From Corynebacterium accolens (GTDB lineage: Bacteria > Actinomycetota > Actinomycetes > Mycobacteriales > Mycobacteriaceae), in the NCBI RefSeq assembly GCF_030515985.1, contig NZ_CP100376.1, positions 428,466 to 441,525 of the forward strand: a stretch of 13,060 nt of DNA. Direction: 5' to 3'. A model generated the notes under the pieces. The model was given only the letters and a program-made list of their open reading frames with translations. It was not told where the DNA came from and ran no database searches. How positions within the stretch are numbered: the first letter of the stretch is position 1; every line of letters begins with the position of its first letter. Made by a program: the position numbers and the translations under genes. Of this stretch, positions 1-8,417 are shown one piece after another.

Positions 1-315
1 AAAGGTCACGCCCACGGAACCGCCGTAGACCGTCTTATCGTGGGCATAAATGCACACAGGCCGGCCGGATACGCGGCCATAACCTGTAACCACACCATCG
101 GAATAGATGGCCTCCGGGTCACCCGGGGTCTTGCCCAAGGAACCGGTTTCCACAAAGGAACCTTCATCCAAGAGCTCGTTGATGCGCTGGCGAGGGGTGG
201 TACGGCCTGCCTCGTCGCGGCGTGTGCGGGAACGCTCGCTGCCTGGATCTTGCGCCTCTTCTAGGCGTTTGCGCAGGTCGGCGAGTTTCTCAGCGGTTGT
301 TTGCTTGGCCGCCAC
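1..315 (-). CDS. accD3: AccD3, acyl-CoA carboxylase beta subunit (carboxyltransferase), N-terminal part
   Basis: Only the first 105 codons are in the window; the 3' end runs off at position 1. The protein would be the carboxyltransferase subunit of the acyl-CoA carboxylase that makes the 2-carboxyacyl extender used by Pks13 in the cytosol. Visible are a charged N-terminal helix, the segment TPRQRINELLDEGSF, and the fold entry VTGYGRVSGRPVCIYAHDKT followed by GGSVG, all typical of biotin-dependent carboxyltransferase beta subunits. I chose the GTG at 313-315 because a GGAG ribosome-binding motif lies about 8 nt upstream. This start overlaps the last 26 nt of pks13, which suggests translational coupling. 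The assignment to AccD3 (AccD4 in mycobacteria) rests on the known order fadD32-pks13-accD. The fragment alone shows the family, not substrate specificity. Confidence 0.9.
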   Translation of the reverse strand, partial: MAAKQTTAEKLADLRKRLEEAQDPGSERSRTRRDEAGRTTPRQRINELLDEGSFVETGSLGKTPGDPEAIYSDGVVTGYGRVSGRPVCIYAHDKTVYGGSVGVTF

Positions 316-3300
316 GTATCTTCTCCTCGATCCAATCGTTCATATGCTTGCCCACGATGCCAATGGCTGGCTCGTCCGGCACTGCCAAGTGATCGCCGGG
401 CAGCTGCACAATATCTAGATCCTTAACGATAACGCCCCAGCCGCCATCCGGATCAATCTCAGCGTAGCGCGGCTCCAGCTCGATCGCACCGTCATGCATC
501 CGCTCGGAGCGGAAAAGCAGCACGGGAACGCTGACATCGGCCCAGCGGTGGAAATCGATCTTGGCCAAAATCTGGTTATCCACGAAGGACGCGCGCTGGT
601 GCTCCAGGACGCCGGCGGATAGGCCGTGTTCGGAGGCATCCGTAGTGGCCAAGAATTCCGCCAGCATGGTCATCAAGGCATCCTCGCCCATGGTTTCCAG
701 CATCTCGTACGGCGGCTCGAAGTCTAGGCCGTAGGTCTTCTTGGCAAAGGCAGCGTAGCGCTCCCACCGGGCGCGGGTTTCTTCCGGCGTATCCGGTGCC
801 GGGTGGGAGGGCTGCGTGGTATCGAGCAAGGAAATGAAGGCGACCTCGGCGCTCTCTTCCCCGCGCTTGCTGCGCTCTGCCAGCTGGTAGGCCACCTCAT
901 AGGCCAAGGCGCCACCAAAGGACCAACCGCCAAGGACGACCTTGCGGCCGCGCGCAGAGCGAACGATATCCTCAATATAGGCTGCGGCGCGCTCCTCTAA
1001 GGAGCCTTCAATCCTTTCGACGCCGTAAACGGCGACATCCGCTGGCAGCCGCCGGGTCAGCGGCTGATAGACCACCGTGGTTCCACCGGCCGGGTGGAAC
1101 ATGAATACGGCTGGGCCATCGGCCTCGCGCAGGACGCGAATATTTCCCTCCACCTCGGTCTCAAGGCCCTCACGGACCAGGTCAGCCAAGGTTTCCAGTG
1201 CTTCGGCGTCGAGAACCTGCTGCGCGGTGACATCGATGTGGGCGCGCTCGCGCAAACGCTCGGCGATCTGTGCTGCCGCTTCCTCAGAGATCTCCGGAAG
1301 CGGCGAGGTCACGCCCGCCGGGGCCTTGCCGGTAATGCTTGCCCACGTGCCAAAGACCATGCGTTCAGAGGCATCGCGCGGGGCGACGCCCACGCCCTGC
1401 TCCGAGTCTTGGGTGGTCTCGTCTGCTGCGGGTGCCGCGGACTCGGTAGTCGACGCAGCATCGGCACTGTTCTCACTGTTATCAATGCGGCCGCCGGCAA
1501 CGGCTTCCTCAACCATGGTGATGACGTCTGCCAAGGAGGCATCGCGAAGCGCCTGCACCTGCAGCGGTGGAATCTGGAAGTCATTTTCCACGCGGTTTTT
1601 AATGCGCATGCCCATCAGGGAATCGAGGCCCAGGTCAATCAGCGGCAGCTCGCGCGGCAGATCCGAGACGTCATATCCCATGGATTCGGACACGATAAGC
1701 GCCAGGCGGTCCTCGACGGTTTCTTGGCGCGGATCCCAGCGCACCGCGTCTACATTCGCGTCATCGGCAGTCGGCTCCGGGGCGGCGCTGCCCTCTGGCA
1801 CCGCTGCGACCCCGGGGATCGCACCCGCGCCCAAGTCCAAGCCGGAGGCAAAACCTTCCGCCAAGAACTCCGTCCGGGTGTCCTGCACGCTGTAGACGGC
1901 GATGGACATGCCGCCGATGGACGTGGTGACCACGGTGGTTATTTCCCCGTACGGAGGGAGATCGCGGTGTTCCTCCGCGGCCACGATGTGCGCCCCAGGC
2001 TGCACCGCTTCTGCGGCGGCCTCCACGATGGCCAGCGTGGACGGGGCCTGATCCGCGTTGGTGGAAAAGGCCACCTTGCCCTCCGGCAGGTTCACGCGAG
2101 TACCGGGCAAGCCGGAAACCCCGGCCGAGGGCCGCGCGTTGGTCCAGAAGCGCTGGCGGTTGAACTGGGTATACGGCGCTTCTGCCTGCGCGCCCGAGCC
2201 CAATGCGGCGGCGAAATTCACCGGGGTTCCGGTTACGTAGAGCTTGCTCAATAGATCCAACAAGGACTCGGTGGGCTCCACCTTGCGCTTTAGGCTATAC
2301 AGCAATTGCGCATCGGACTTGCCCACGGCAAACGCAGTAGACATCAGCCCCATGAGCGCCACCGGGTTCGGCGAAATCTCCACCAACTGGGTGTGCCCTG
2401 CAGCAAAGGCCTGTTCCGTAGCGTCCTGCAGATACACCGGGTAGCGGGTCATGCGCAGCCAGTAATCCTCATCGTGGACGGTGGTGCCGGGGCGGTAGAC
2501 CTCACCCTTATCCACGGAGGAAAAGAGGGTCGTATGCAGCGGGCGGGCCTCCATGCCGGCGATGGCAGCTTCGAGCTCGCCCAAGATCGGGTCGACGGCG
2601 GAGGTATGTCCCGCGGCCTTCACGTTGAGCGCGCGGGCAAATTTTCCTTCCCCGTCGAGTTTCTCCACCAGATCCAGCACCGCCTGGCGGGGACCGCCCA
2701 CGGTGGTCATGCCGGGCCCGGTATAGACGGCTGGCTCGATGGCTGCATCGAGGGCGGCGATGTCCTCGGCGGATAGCTCGACGACGGCCATGGCTCCTTG
2801 CTCGGCCTCGCTTAGCGATGCCTCTCCCTCGCCCATCAAGCGCGCGCGGTGGCAGGCAATAATCATCGCATCCCGCGCGGAAATGCCACCTGCGGCATAG
2901 GCCGCGGCGATTTCACCCATGGACATGCCTATAACGCCCGCCGGGCGCACGCCGAAGGAGGCCAATAGGTCCGTCAGCGCGATCTGGATGGCGGTGATGG
3001 CAACCTGCGCCGTTTCCGTGTCATAGGTTTGGGAATCATCTTCAACGATGTCCAGGATGGACCAGCCCGACTCGAAATCCACGATGTCATCGAGTTCTTT
3101 CAGCCGCGCGCTAAACAGCGGCGACAGGGCGATCATGTCCTTCGCCATCTTGCGGTGCTGGGAACCAAAGCCGGAATACACGAAGACCGGACCTTGCACC
3201 TGCGGGGAATCCGCCGCGGCGATGCCGACAGACACCTTGCCCTCGGCCACCTGGCGCAGGCGCTTAATGGCCTCGTCAGTGGAGCTGGCCATGACAACGG

Positions 3301-5050
3301 CGCGCGAGCGCGAGTGGTTGCGGCGCGCGATCGTGCGCGCGACATCTGCTAGGTCTGGTTGTTCTGCCTCGAGGAAATCCGCGAGCAGGCCCGCCGCACG
3401 CGCGCGGCGGGAAGGTAAGAGGCCGGAGACCGGCAGCGCCACCGTGTCGGTGGATAGCTGCGGCTCGGTGGTACGCGGGGTGCCTTGGTAATCCGTCAAG
3501 ACGACGTGGGCATTCGTGCCGCCAAAGCCAAAGCCCGATACGCCGGCCACCTTTTTCCCGGAGTATTCCGGCCACTCGCGCGGGTCTTCAACGACCTCGA
3601 GGCGCTCGGCCACGAAATCGATATAGCGGTTCGGACCAGCGTAATTGATATTCGCCGGGATAATATCGTGCCGCATGGCCTCGATGACTTTGATGAGGCC
3701 CACGACGCCCGCGGCGGATTCGGAGTGGCCAATATTGGTCTTGGCAGAGCCCAAGAGCACGGGCGATTCGATGCCGCGCCCAGCGCCCAGCACGCGGCCG
3801 AGCGCGCTGGCCTCGATGGGATCGCCCAAGATGGTGCCCGTACCGTGGGCCTCCACATAATCCACGTCCTCGGGCGCCACGCCCGCATCCGCGTAGGCGC
3901 GGCGCAGCACGTCTTCTTGCGCTTCTGGGTTAGGCGCAGTCAGGCCATTCGAGTGGCCATCAGAATTGACGGCAGAGCCCTTGAGGACGGCTAGGATTTC
4001 ATCGCCATCATCCTCCGCGTCCTGTAGGCGCTTGAGCACCAGCACGCCGGCGGCATCGGCACGCACGATGCCATCGGCGTCATCAGAAAAAGCATGAATG
4101 GCGCTGGTAGGAGAGGTCACGCCGAGCTCCGAAAAGGCGGTGGAGGCGTGCGGGGCGGCCAAGATATTCACGCCACCCGCCAGCGCTACATCGGCCGCAC
4201 CGGTGCGCAGATCCTTGATCGCATGATCGACTGCAACCAAGGAAGACGAGCAGGCCGTGTCCACATTGATGGACGGGCCGCGGAAATCCAGGGCATAGGA
4301 AATGCGGTTGGCAACGATTGCCGAGGAATTACCCGTGAGTGCATAAGGGTGCATCTCCGTGGGATCGGCGGTAATCAGCATGCCGTAATCATTATTGGTC
4401 GAGCCCATGTACACCCCCGTGTGCGTGCCGCGCAGCTCATTGGCGGGAAGGCCCGCGTTCTCCAGCGCGTGCCATACCAACTCAAGCAGGATGCGCTGCT
4501 GCGGATCCATGTTTGCGGCCTCCAGCGGCGATAGGCCGAAAAACTCCGCGTCAAAGGATGCAATATCGTCGATATAACCGCCGTCGGTATTGTGCTGCGC
4601 GATCTTCTCGCTCATTACCGGATCCGCGCTGTACTCAGACCACCGCCCCACCGGCAGCGGCCCTGTGCCCGCGCGCGATTCAGCGAGCATGGTCCAAAAT
4701 TCCGGCACATCTTTAGCGCCTGGGAAACGTCCGGACAAGCCGATAACCGCAATATCAGTACCCTGTGCAGCGCGAGCTGTGCGCTGCACGCGCGGTGCAT
4801 CGTCGTGCCGCCCCGCGGGCCCATTAAGCAAGCGATTGGCTAGAAGTTCAATCGTGGGGTACTCATACGCCACCGTCGCATCGAGCTGCGTGCCTAAAAG
4901 ATTTTCTAATTCACCCGACAGCACTACGGCATCTCGAGAGGAAAGACCATAGTTTTCCAGGGGGGTGGAATCTAAAATCTCTGCGGCCGCTACGCCCGTG
5001 GCCTGGGATACCCAGTCACGCAGCCATGCACGAAGTTGCTCGATGGTCAT
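290..5050 (-). CDS. pks13: Pks13, mycolic acid condensing polyketide synthase (ACP-KS-AT-ACP-TE)
   Basis: 1586 aa type I polyketide synthase that performs the final Claisen condensation of mycolic acid synthesis in the cytosol. Domain order: N-terminal ACP (about 1-80; phosphopantetheine site S38 in GLSSRD), ketosynthase (about 98-520; C267 in VDTACSSS, H402 in EAHGTGT, H442 in NIGHS), acyltransferase (about 620-915; S710 in GMSMGE, R735, H815), second ACP (about 1110-1185; S1144 in GLDSL), an Ala/Glu-rich linker, and a C-terminal thioesterase (about 1310-1580; S1377 in GWSFGG, probable D1410, H1554 in GDHLAV). The two ACPs flanking KS-AT and the terminal TE are the Pks13 signature. The ATG has an AGGAAAG motif about 9 nt upstream. 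It sits 90 nt after fadD32 and overlaps accD3, its two functional partners. One oddity is Met in place of the usual His before the AT catalytic Ser. The length is somewhat below that of the mycobacterial protein. Confidence 0.97.
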   Translation of the reverse strand: MTIEQLRAWLRDWVSQATGVAAAEILDSTPLENYGLSSRDAVVLSGELENLLGTQLDATVAYEYPTIELLANRLLNGPAGRHDDAPRVQRTARAAQGTDIAVIGLSGRFPGAKDVPEFWTMLAESRAGTGPLPVGRWSEYSADPVMSEKIAQHNTDGGYIDDIASFDAEFFGLSPLEAANMDPQQRILLELVWHALENAGLPANELRGTHTGVYMGSTNNDYGMLITADPTEMHPYALTGNSSAIVANRISYALDFRGPSINVDTACSSSLVAVDHAIKDLRTGAADVALAGGVNILAAPHASTAFSELGVTSPTSAIHAFSDDADGIVRADAAGVLVLKRLQDAEDDGDEILAVLKGSAVNSDGHSNGLTAPNPEAQEDVLRRAYADAGVAPEDVDYVEAHGTGTILGDPIEASALGRVLGAGRGIESPVLLGSAKTNIGHSESAAGVVGLIKVIEAMRHDIIPANINYAGPNRYIDFVAERLEVVEDPREWPEYSGKKVAGVSGFGFGGTNAHVVLTDYQGTPRTTEPQLSTDTVALPVSGLLPSRRARAAGLLADFLEAEQPDLADVARTIARRNHSRSRAVVMASSTDEAIKRLRQVAEGKVSVGIAAADSPQVQGPVFVYSGFGSQHRKMAKDMIALSPLFSARLKELDDIVDFESGWSILDIVEDDSQTYDTETAQVAITAIQIALTDLLASFGVRPAGVIGMSMGEIAAAYAAGGISARDAMIIACHRARLMGEGEASLSEAEQGAMAVVELSAEDIAALDAAIEPAVYTGPGMTTVGGPRQAVLDLVEKLDGEGKFARALNVKAAGHTSAVDPILGELEAAIAGMEARPLHTTLFSSVDKGEVYRPGTTVHDEDYWLRMTRYPVYLQDATEQAFAAGHTQLVEISPNPVALMGLMSTAFAVGKSDAQLLYSLKRKVEPTESLLDLLSKLYVTGTPVNFAAALGSGAQAEAPYTQFNRQRFWTNARPSAGVSGLPGTRVNLPEGKVAFSTNADQAPSTLAIVEAAAEAVQPGAHIVAAEEHRDLPPYGEITTVVTTSIGGMSIAVYSVQDTRTEFLAEGFASGLDLGAGAIPGVAAVPEGSAAPEPTADDANVDAVRWDPRQETVEDRLALIVSESMGYDVSDLPRELPLIDLGLDSLMGMRIKNRVENDFQIPPLQVQALRDASLADVITMVEEAVAGGRIDNSENSADAASTTESAAPAADETTQDSEQGVGVAPRDASERMVFGTWASITGKAPAGVTSPLPEISEEAAAQIAERLRERAHIDVTAQQVLDAEALETLADLVREGLETEVEGNIRVLREADGPAVFMFHPAGGTTVVYQPLTRRLPADVAVYGVERIEGSLEERAAAYIEDIVRSARGRKVVLGGWSFGGALAYEVAYQLAERSKRGEESAEVAFISLLDTTQPSHPAPDTPEETRARWERYAAFAKKTYGLDFEPPYEMLETMGEDALMTMLAEFLATTDASEHGLSAGVLEHQRASFVDNQILAKIDFHRWADVSVPVLLFRSERMHDGAIELEPRYAEIDPDGGWGVIVKDLDIVQLPGDHLAVPDEPAIGIVGKHMNDWIEEKIRGGQANNR

Positions 5051-5140
5051 AAACCGTCTTTCCTAGTGGGGTTAATAGAACGACAAATACCTATATCGCT
5101 CTATTTTGTCACCTTGTTAACTCAACGTCCGAATCCAGCT

Positions 5141-6886
5141 TTAGGCTTGGTAGTCCTTCTTTGCCACGCGGCGGGCAATCTTATGCGAGGAGGTGCGCTT
5201 AATTTCTCCTGGCGCCTTCCACACGATATCGCTCGGGGTAATGCCGTGATTCTTCGTCACGGCCGTGCGAATCGCCTCGCCGGCGGCAGCGTCGCCGGAC
5301 GGATCCGCATCATCGGCGCGCTCCACCAAGAGAACCAAGGACTCTGAGTTTTCGCCCTCTACGGCAAAGGCGGCGACGGAATCTGGGCGCACGTGCGCCG
5401 ATGCGTCCTGCACGGTGCCTTCAATATCTTGCGGGTAGTGATTGCGCCCGGCGATGACGATGAGATCCTTAAGCCGCCCGGTGATATACAGTTCGCCTTC
5501 GATGATGGTGGCGAGATCACCGGTGGCCATCCACCAATCATCCTCCGGCAGGCCATCCTGGATGCGCTCGTCCAGAGTATTGCGGAAGGTAGCCGCGGTT
5601 TCTTCCGGGCGGTTGAGGTAGCCCGTTGCCATATTTTGTCCATGCACCCAGATTTCACCGATGGTGCCCTCTGGGACCTCGGCCTTAGTTTCAGGATCCA
5701 CGATGGCCAGGTGCTGGAACGAGACGCCCTGGCCATTCGAGGCAAAAGCAACCGTTGCAGCGGACTTTTCTTCAATAACAGCGTGCCCGTCCGCCAACTT
5801 TTCGCGGTTGAAATGGGAAATGACGGGGCGCTTTTCATCCTGTGCGGTAGCGACGATGAGGGTTGCCTCCGCCAAACCGTAGGACGGACGCAGCACCGAG
5901 CGGTCAACGCTAAAAGTGTCTAAGAACTTCTGTACCGCTGGTTCCGTCACCGGCTCAGAACCAATGAGGATGCCATCAACGTTGGAGAAATCCGCGTCCT
6001 TGCCGTAGCGCGCGGCCAATTCCAAGGCGAAATTGGGCACGGCGGTATAGGTATTCTTCTCTTTACCCGGCTGGCAGCTGATGCGCTCAACCCACCGGTT
6101 GGGGTGTTGGATGAAATCGCGCGGGGTCATCATGTCCAATTCGATGCCCAAAATAGTGGTGAATAGCGCCAAGATGATGCCCATATCGTGGTGCATCGGC
6201 AGCCACGAGACCACGCGCGGTGGGAACTGCAGGTTCACCGCCCGGAAGATCTGCAGCACATTCACCAAAATCGCGCGATTGCTCAGTTCTACACCAGCAG
6301 GGGTGCGCGTTGAACCAGAGGTGTACTGCAGGAAGGCGGTGGACTCCACGCCCGCGCCAGCGACCGGCTTCCACGACGCCGCCAAGGAATCAGGCAGCGC
6401 ATTGATGGAGATGACGCGCGGGCGCTCCCGCTCGGTGGAGAAGTAGCTGCGCACCGCCGCGGCCGATACGCGATTGGTCAACACGATAGGGGGCTCGCAG
6501 TCAGCAAAGACCGCCTTGAGGTGATCCGCGTGCCCCGGCTCATTCGGATCATAGAGCGGAATCGGGGTCATTCCCGCATACATCGCACCTAAGAAACCAA
6601 AGAGGTATTCGGGAGAGTTGCCTGCCAGAATGGCCACGCGGGTTCCCGGTTCTGCAACCTGTTGTAGGCGCGCTGCCACCACTTTGATCCGGGTATTGAC
6701 CTCCTGGCGGCTGAGCTCACGGGCGGTGTCTTCCTCACCGTATAGCCACTGGCGGATTACAACCTGCGAGGTATCCGTCTCTGCCTGGTAGAGGTTCTCG
6801 GCCAAGCCCGCCAAGGTGAGCTCTGCCGGGAGGGCTATATTGCCCTCGGTGTCAAAGAACTTCCCCATGAGTTGCTGTATATCCAT
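5141..6886 (-). CDS. fadD32: FadD32, long-chain fatty acyl-AMP ligase
   Basis: 581 aa adenylating enzyme of the ANL superfamily, FAAL branch. It converts the long meromycolic-type fatty acid and ATP to acyl-AMP and transfers the acyl group to the N-terminal ACP of Pks13. Visible motifs are the phosphate-binding loop YTSGSTRTPAG (188-198), LPMHHDMG (229-236), SYGLAEAT (335-342), TGDL (455-458), GRLKDLIVIAGRNHYPQDIE (470-489) and the C-terminal lysine region IKRTSSHKIAR, with probable catalytic K569. The HYPQDIE form is typical of fatty acyl-AMP ligases. The ATG is preceded by AAAGGAG at good spacing. The gene lies directly upstream of pks13 and 59 nt after the cutinase-like gene. A good promoter-like sequence in that gap suggests that it can be transcribed independently of cop1. 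Confidence 0.96.
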   Translation of the reverse strand: MDIQQLMGKFFDTEGNIALPAELTLAGLAENLYQAETDTSQVVIRQWLYGEEDTARELSRQEVNTRIKVVAARLQQVAEPGTRVAILAGNSPEYLFGFLGAMYAGMTPIPLYDPNEPGHADHLKAVFADCEPPIVLTNRVSAAAVRSYFSTERERPRVISINALPDSLAASWKPVAGAGVESTAFLQYTSGSTRTPAGVELSNRAILVNVLQIFRAVNLQFPPRVVSWLPMHHDMGIILALFTTILGIELDMMTPRDFIQHPNRWVERISCQPGKEKNTYTAVPNFALELAARYGKDADFSNVDGILIGSEPVTEPAVQKFLDTFSVDRSVLRPSYGLAEATLIVATAQDEKRPVISHFNREKLADGHAVIEEKSAATVAFASNGQGVSFQHLAIVDPETKAEVPEGTIGEIWVHGQNMATGYLNRPEETAATFRNTLDERIQDGLPEDDWWMATGDLATIIEGELYITGRLKDLIVIAGRNHYPQDIEGTVQDASAHVRPDSVAAFAVEGENSESLVLLVERADDADPSGDAAAGEAIRTAVTKNHGITPSDIVWKAPGEIKRTSSHKIARRVAKKDYQA

Positions 6887-6929
6887 CGATTCTCCTTTGG
6901 TAAATGGTTTTGTCTTAAAAAATATCGAT

Positions 6930-6959
6930 GTTATAGCGCCTCACATTACACGGCGTCAA
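6930..6959 (-). promoter_or_regulatory. Probable promoter of fadD32-pks13-accD3
   Basis: On the minus strand TTGACG (6954-6959) and TATAAC (6930-6935) are separated by 18 bp. Each matches the sigma-70/SigA consensus in 5 of 6 positions. The predicted transcription start is near 6923-6925, giving a leader of about 40 nt that contains the fadD32 ribosome-binding site. The -35 box lies in the last codons of the upstream cutinase-like gene, so this would be an internal operon promoter. It has not been mapped; the call is by consensus only. Confidence 0.6.
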
Positions 6960-7866
6960 TGACGCCGTGTGCCCAGTCCACAACCCACTGGTTCGCAGTA
7001 GTCCCATCAATCACGCCGTCGTTGCTGGCGTATTGCGCGTGCACCCCATTGGCCCCGATCAAATCCTTGGCGCGTTCCAAACCATTGCCCACGCCGGTGG
7101 GCGCATCACACACGGTGTCATTGGGGGCACAGATCTGGAAGGTTCTATCCGCGAGCTCTCCGAAGCCGTGCGGGCGCGCGCCGCGCATGGTAGCCCCAGG
7201 CACGATGGGCTGAACGAGGCCGGAGACGGGCTCCAAGGCAATCTCGGCACCAATTCCGCCGAGCTCGTGGCCCGGATTTTGGCCCACGCCGTTTTCACGC
7301 CGGCCATCTGCAATCAGCGCCACGCCCGCGATATTTTCTGCGGGGATTACACCTTCGCCACCGCCAATGTCATCGGCCACATCGCCGGCGATCACCGCAC
7401 CTTGGGAAAAACCACTCAAAATGAACTTAGTCTGTGGGCAGCTATCATGCATGCCGCGCAGCTCTTCATTCATCTTCGCGGTGCCCTCATCACGGGAATC
7501 GTCGTAGCTCATTTCCTCCTGCGCATTGATATTTTTAAATTGCGCAGTATAAGGAAGGGTCCACACCTTTACATCATCCCCGTAAGCCTCCTGCAACGGC
7601 TGCGTAATAGACAGCATGAACGAGCGCGGATTAGCAGAAGGGTTGAGGGGATCATCGTCGGCAGCCGATTCCCAGGTACCTGGCGCGGAGATGAACTCCG
7701 CACTCGGGCACCAATCCGGCTGGGATTCCTCCGGTGGCTGCCCGGATTCTGGCCCCTCGGGGGAGCTAGGCCCCGCCGAGTCCGAGCTCGTGAGGTAATG
7801 CGCAGCCCCCGCGCCGATAACGACGAGGAGAGCGAGGACGGCAACGACGGTTATGATTTTTCGCAT
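6946..7866 (-). CDS. Membrane-anchored cutinase-like serine hydrolase (Culp6/Rv3802c-type)
   Basis: 306 aa protein of the cutinase-like alpha/beta hydrolase family. Residues 1-22 form a short basic start plus hydrophobic segment that would act as a signal anchor. A Pro/Ser/Glu-rich linker follows to about residue 50, then the hydrolase domain. The catalytic serine is S154 in GFSQG, the probable acid is D250 in the Cys-flanked segment CAPNDTVC, and the probable histidine is H276 in GVHAQYAS. C53 and C143 could form a further disulfide. In mycobacteria the homologue next to fadD32 is an essential envelope phospholipase/thioesterase. In C. glutamicum the equivalent has been linked to envelope lipid composition (ElrF). 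I infer an envelope lipid role here, with substrate unknown. No strong ribosome-binding site precedes the ATG, which starts 33 nt after the lipoprotein gene, so translation may be coupled. Confidence 0.88.
   Translation of the reverse strand: MRKIITVVAVLALLVVIGAGAAHYLTSSDSAGPSSPEGPESGQPPEESQPDWCPSAEFISAPGTWESAADDDPLNPSANPRSFMLSITQPLQEAYGDDVKVWTLPYTAQFKNINAQEEMSYDDSRDEGTAKMNEELRGMHDSCPQTKFILSGFSQGAVIAGDVADDIGGGEGVIPAENIAGVALIADGRRENGVGQNPGHELGGIGAEIALEPVSGLVQPIVPGATMRGARPHGFGELADRTFQICAPNDTVCDAPTGVGNGLERAKDLIGANGVHAQYASNDGVIDGTTANQWVVDWAHGVIDAV
6948..6970. repeat. Perfect 23-bp palindrome over the fadD32 -35 box (putative operator)
   Basis: The arms ACACGGCGTCA (6948-6958) and TGACGCCGTGT (6960-6970) are perfect inverted repeats around a single base at 6959. 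The palindrome contains the whole -35 hexamer of the predicted fadD32 promoter and touches the stop codon of the cutinase-like gene (6946-6948). No T-run follows on either strand, so it does not look like an intrinsic terminator. Its size and position fit a dimeric repressor site, for example of the TetR type, but the regulator is unknown. In RNA it could also form a 9-10 bp hairpin at the end of the cutinase message. Confidence 0.6.
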
Positions 7867-7899
7867 GAACTAGTTGTACCCGGAAAACCTCAAAGAAAG

Positions 7900-8415
7900 C
7901 TAGCAAAGAGCTGAACGTGCGTTGTCCTGGAGAAGCTTGGTGAGCTCCTCATAATCCATGTCAGAGCGTTGCTGTTCAATCAGTTGCCCAGCTACCGCAG
8001 GAATAGTGATGCCATTGTCACCGCAGGCCCCTTGACCGGCGCCGAGGAGCTGATCTTCTACCCCATCGACATTCACGCCGGCATCCTTCAACGAATCCAA
8101 GTACGCAGCCTCTTCCTTGGGCAGCTGCGCGGAGGGGATCTCTGAAATCTCGCGCGCACCGCGATCCTCTGGGGAGTTCGCTGAACGAGACCCATTCGTC
8201 GGCTCCGCGGATTCCTTGGATTCGGATGGCTCCTGCGAGGAGGAAGCGCTGCTGGATGCGGACTCGCTACTACTCGTGGTCGATTCTTCGGAGGTTTTTT
8301 CGCGCGACAGCGGCGCCACCGAGGTGTCATTGCCGGAGTCACTATCCACGGTGGCAGAGTCACACCCTGCCAATCCGAGGCATAAGACCGCTCCTACGAG
8401 GGCTAATTTACGCAT
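7900..8415 (-). CDS. Secreted lipoprotein with DUF732-like C-terminal domain
   Basis: 171 aa. The N-terminus is a type II signal peptide with lipobox LAGC, so C18 would be lipidated and the protein held on the outer face of the cytoplasmic membrane. Residues 19-95 are a low-complexity Ser/Glu-rich tether. Residues about 100-171 form a small helical domain resembling DUF732 (EAAYLDSLKDAGV, then GAGQGACG), with C131 and the terminal C171 well placed for a disulfide. The function is unknown. It starts 2 nt after the cop1 stop codon and precedes the cutinase-like gene by 33 nt, so it is almost certainly co-transcribed and probably translationally coupled with cop1. The position between a mycolyltransferase and a lipid hydrolase suggests an accessory role in envelope lipid handling. 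The DUF732 assignment is by eye and less sure than the lipoprotein call. Confidence 0.85.
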   Translation of the reverse strand: MRKLALVGAVLCLGLAGCDSATVDSDSGNDTSVAPLSREKTSEESTTSSSESASSSASSSQEPSESKESAEPTNGSRSANSPEDRGAREISEIPSAQLPKEEAAYLDSLKDAGVNVDGVEDQLLGAGQGACGDNGITIPAVAGQLIEQQRSDMDYEELTKLLQDNARSALC

Positions 8416-8417
8416 GC

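Noticed and set aside
1094..2254. A 386-codon plus-strand open frame inside pks13
   Set aside because: It lies wholly antisense to conserved Pks13 sequence (the ACP, linker and TE start), has no ribosome-binding site of note, and its composition is that of a reverse-complement shadow.
5051..5140. Possible promoter for pks13 in the 90-nt gap after fadD32 (TTAACA with TATAGG 19 bp downstream on the minus strand)
   Set aside because: Both boxes are weak and the AT-rich gap gives several equally poor alternatives. No terminator separates fadD32 and pks13, so co-transcription explains the arrangement.
6948..6970. Reading the palindrome as an intrinsic terminator of the cutinase-like gene
   Set aside because: No T-rich tract follows the stem on the minus strand (AATGTGAGGCGC), and the stem overlaps the stop codon and a promoter -35 box. 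An operator or stability hairpin fits better.
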